A DNA stretch of 6,753 nucleotides from Flavobacteriaceae bacterium UBA5544 (GTDB lineage Bacteria; Bacteroidota; Bacteroidia; Flavobacteriales; Flavobacteriaceae). How positions within the stretch are numbered: the stretch's first letter is position 1; every line of letters starts with the position of its first letter. The translations under genes were made by a program, and so were the position numbers. Below the pieces are notes generated by a model. That model ran no database searches. It was given only the letters and a program-made list of their open reading frames with translations, and was not told the DNA's origin. The DNA lies in contig DINI01000019.1 in assembly GCA_002426755.1 (NCBI GenBank), positions 1 through 6,753 of the forward strand, given 5' to 3'. This document shows positions 4,985-6,753 of this stretch, piece by piece.

Positions 4985-5060
4985 ATGAAATTGTAAGTTC
5001 GAGATAAAACTTTAACATTTATCTCCTTATTTTAAGCTCTCATAACATACTTCAGATTTA

Positions 5061-5099
5061 CCCGATAGCACAGATTTGCAATCCATGCCTTGCCGATGT
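5061..5099. repeat. Partial copy of a short dispersed palindromic element
   Basis: CCCGATAGCAC (5061-5071) is identical to 6671-6681. GATTTGCAATCCATGCC (5073-5089) is the near-exact reverse complement of the core at 6695-6711. The rest of the 5022-5122 interval shows no gene or other feature. Confidence 0.6.
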
Positions 5100-5122
5100 T
5101 AAATAGTATCAATTGTAAATAT

Positions 5123-5156
5123 AAAAAAACGAGCAAACTGGTTAGTTTGCTCGTTT
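5123..5156 (-). terminator. Strong intrinsic terminator of the RCC1-repeat gene
   Basis: Arms AAACGAGCAAACT (5127-5139) and AGTTTGCTCGTTT (5144-5156) form a perfect 13-bp stem with a 4-nt loop. On the minus strand the T tract continues through the complement of 5123-5126. It lies 26 bp after the stop codon. Confidence 0.9.
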
Positions 5157-5182
5157 GTTAGTGATTAACCGTTACTTATGGT

Positions 5183-6571
5183 TTAATTCTGAATCACAAT
5201 TTTCTGGCTATACGTTTTGCTTCCTTCAAACAATTTCACAATATATAGACCATTTGATAGGTTGGAAATATCGATTGGGTTGTTTTGGTTATGAATCGTT
5301 GACGCATATAGTTTTGAGCCTAGAACAGAATAGATTTCCAATTTTATAGCTTCCGATGGTGTGTGTTCAAAGTTTAATTGAAACTGACCGTTGGAAGGAT
5401 TTGGATACATTTTAAAAGTGAGGGTGTCATTCACCTCCTCTATAGCAAGTGTGGTGCATAGATTGATAACTTGAACGGGCACAGTACTGCTTGCTGATGT
5501 GCCAGTACCTAACGAGCCACCAGAATTGGCGCCCCAAGTCCAAACCGTACCATCATTTTTTACGGCAAGAGAAAAATATCTACCGCCTGAAATGGCAGTC
5601 ATTCCTGAAAGTGTAGATACTTGAACAGGTGTAGTACGATTGGTACCTGCCCCGCTTGTACCAATGCCAAGCTGCCCATTAAAGTTACTACCCCATGTCC
5701 ATACGGTACCATCACTTTTTAAGGCCATGGAATGTCCTTCTTCATTTCCAGTAATGGCAGTGATTCCTGTGAGGCCGCTGACTTGCGAAGGCGTTAGTCT
5801 AGAGCCGTATATGCCATCGCCAATTTGCCCTGCGGAATTTTCTCCGAACGCCCAAACCGTGCCGTCATTTTTTAGTATCAGAGAATGGCCATCAGCTCCT
5901 GCAATTTGTGTGATTCCCGTAAGCCCACTTAATTGCGTGGGTGTACCATTATTGGACGTGTTGCCATTACCCAATTGACCAGACCAATTGGCGCCCCAAG
6001 TCCACACGGTGCCATCATTTTTTAAGGCCATAGAATGTCGTGAGCCTGCTGATACTGCGATAATCCCTGTAAGGCCAATGACTTGTACAGGGGTCAGTTG
6101 GTCTGTTTCGGTTCCATCACCTAGTTGTCCACTCTCATTTGCTCCCCAGGCCCACACGGTGTCATCGTTTTTTACAGCAAGAGAATGACCATAGCCACCT
6201 GCTGCATCAATGACTCCTGTCATCCCAACGATTTGCACAGGAGCGTATGGATTGGTAGTGGTACCATCTCCCACCTGACCTCTATTATTCCATCCCCAAC
6301 CCCATAAGGTGCCATCATTTTTTATGGCAAACGTATGTGAGTAGCCACATTCTATGGAAGCCACATTTGCATTTGTTAAGTTGTCAATTAAAATGGGGCT
6401 TAAACTGTTTGCGGAAGTTCCATTGCCAAGACCTCCACTCCCCCAAGCATTCACAGTTCCGTTAGAACACATAGCAAACCCGCGAGAACCTGCGGTGGAA
6501 ACTATTTGAGCATTGACACTCAAAGCACATAGGCCAAGGGTCATCCATAAAGTAAGTGTAATTTTTTTCAT
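5183..6571 (-). CDS. Secreted RCC1-repeat beta-propeller with T9SS sorting domain
   Basis: The 462-residue product starts with a signal peptide (residues 1-21, LCALSVNA then Q). About seven RCC1-type repeats of roughly 50 residues follow (23-371); most contain the pattern GHSxALKNDGTVWTWGxNxxGQLGxGT, and they should close into a beta-propeller. Residues about 385-462 are a type-A T9SS C-terminal sorting domain: FKMYPNPSNGQFQLNF, an EIYSVLGSKLY segment, DISNLSNGLYIVKL and the terminal KIVIQN. The protein should cross the outer membrane through the T9SS and be released or anchored. Bacterial RCC1-repeat proteins have no established common function; binding or adhesion is plausible. The ATG start is fixed by the signal peptide. 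It is monocistronic, with its own promoter candidate and terminator. The repeats are also visible in the DNA with a 150-bp period. Confidence 0.95.
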   Translation of the reverse strand: MKKITLTLWMTLGLCALSVNAQIVSTAGSRGFAMCSNGTVNAWGSGGLGNGTSANSLSPILIDNLTNANVASIECGYSHTFAIKNDGTLWGWGWNNRGQVGDGTTTNPYAPVQIVGMTGVIDAAGGYGHSLAVKNDDTVWAWGANESGQLGDGTETDQLTPVQVIGLTGIIAVSAGSRHSMALKNDGTVWTWGANWSGQLGNGNTSNNGTPTQLSGLTGITQIAGADGHSLILKNDGTVWAFGENSAGQIGDGIYGSRLTPSQVSGLTGITAITGNEEGHSMALKSDGTVWTWGSNFNGQLGIGTSGAGTNRTTPVQVSTLSGMTAISGGRYFSLAVKNDGTVWTWGANSGGSLGTGTSASSTVPVQVINLCTTLAIEEVNDTLTFKMYPNPSNGQFQLNFEHTPSEAIKLEIYSVLGSKLYASTIHNQNNPIDISNLSNGLYIVKLFEGSKTYSQKIVIQN

Positions 6572-6589
6572 GATTTGAGATTTAGACTA

Positions 6590-6620
6590 CAATAGTACCT
6601 CCCAAACAGTTGTGATACAA
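6590..6620 (-). promoter_or_regulatory. Promoter candidate of the RCC1-repeat gene
   Basis: On the minus strand TTG (6620-6618) and TACTATTG (6597-6590) are separated by 20 bp. The -7 box has one mismatch to TAnnTTTG. This would give a very short 5' untranslated region, about 10-15 nt. Confidence 0.4.
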
Positions 6621-6624
6621 TACG

Positions 6625-6635
6625 ACGTTTTACGT
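6625..6635. promoter_or_regulatory. Palindrome ACGTTTTACGT upstream of RCC1 gene
   Basis: The 9-base core CGTTTTACG is shared with the palindromes in both cassette leaders (2881-2891 and 4964-4974). It lies just upstream of the predicted -33 box, so a common regulator is conceivable but unproven. Confidence 0.3.
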
Positions 6636-6670
6636 ATATGTTAGAAAGCTTTGAAATTGTGGTGTACTTG

Positions 6671-6724
6671 CCCGATAGCACGACATGTTGTGTGGGCATG
6701 GATTTACAAATCCCCAATATCGGG
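6671..6724. repeat. Short palindromic element with terminal inverted repeats
   Basis: CCCGATA (6671-6677) and TATCGGG (6718-6724) are terminal inverted repeats. Inside, GGATTT (6700-6705) and AAATCC (6708-6713) form a second palindrome. No ORF is present. A related partial copy is at 5061-5099, so this is probably a dispersed REP or MITE-like element. Confidence 0.6.
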
Positions 6725-6753
6725 TTTGTGGGTTTTTTGTTTGTGTTGCCTAT

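Larger units (their letters stand above)
4622..5021. repeat. Conserved cassette leader, copy B
   Basis: This is the counterpart of 2540-2936, in the same orientation and position relative to a lipoprotein start codon. Differences cluster in the spacers of the repeat array (for example a T10 run at 4717-4726) and beyond the operator palindrome. The promoter, hairpin and single TAAGAAGTC element are kept. Confidence 0.95.

Noticed and set aside
5640..6307. Plus-strand open frames opposite the RCC1-repeat gene
   Set aside because: They are antisense products of the repetitive coding sequence (repeated TVPS/CPLSFAP-like strings mirror the repeats) and have no start signals.

Overview
The window looks like a chromosomal stretch from a member of the Bacteroidota, most likely a marine-type Flavobacteriia. 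The base composition is AT-rich. The last protein ends in a type IX secretion (T9SS) sorting domain. Several short lipoproteins have SC(S/N)-type lipoboxes, Shine-Dalgarno sequences are mostly absent, and promoter-like sites fit the Bacteroidota TTG-N20-TAnnTTTG pattern. Species cannot be named from this sequence.

Layout: a 7-bp tandem repeat (14-101) and an intrinsic terminator precede greA (209-685, minus strand). Divergent from greA is a small lipoprotein gene (852-1283, plus) whose C-terminal half looks like a Rieske fold that has lost its cluster-binding histidines. From 1.2 to 5.0 kb there are two tandem minus-strand cassettes, A and B. Each has the same frame: a nearly identical upstream leader of about 400 bp (2540-2936 and 4622-5021), then different cargo, then a related 3' end of about 120 bp (1219-1345 and 2992-3110). 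Cassette A carries a cysteine-cluster lipoprotein (2015-2542) and a secreted thioredoxin-like protein (1429-2004). Cassette B carries a six-cysteine lipoprotein (4028-4624) and a secreted carboxypeptidase-regulatory-like protein (3053-3960). The latter's signal-peptide codons are separated from the rest by a one-base frameshift in a run of nine T. Each related 3' end contains the last codons of two convergent genes (the Rieske-like lipoprotein and the regulatory-like protein). In copy A the first gene is whole and the second is a stub; in copy B the reverse holds.

The two leaders share a palindromic operator-like block, a flavobacterial-type promoter, a hairpin followed by U7, one TAAGAAGTC and four downstream GACTTCTTA-type repeats spaced 16-17 nt. 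In the transcript the single upstream element could pair with any one of the four, enclosing the hairpin. This is the most unusual structure in the window: a duplicated, possibly RNA-regulated expression leader driving different exported, cysteine-containing cargo.

The window ends with a 462-residue secreted RCC1-repeat beta-propeller protein carrying a T9SS sorting domain (5183-6571, minus). It has a strong terminator and is bracketed by two related short palindromic elements (5061-5099 and 6671-6724). The functions of both cassettes are unknown; the co-regulated partners are all predicted to leave the cytoplasm, so a cell-envelope role is the only safe inference.
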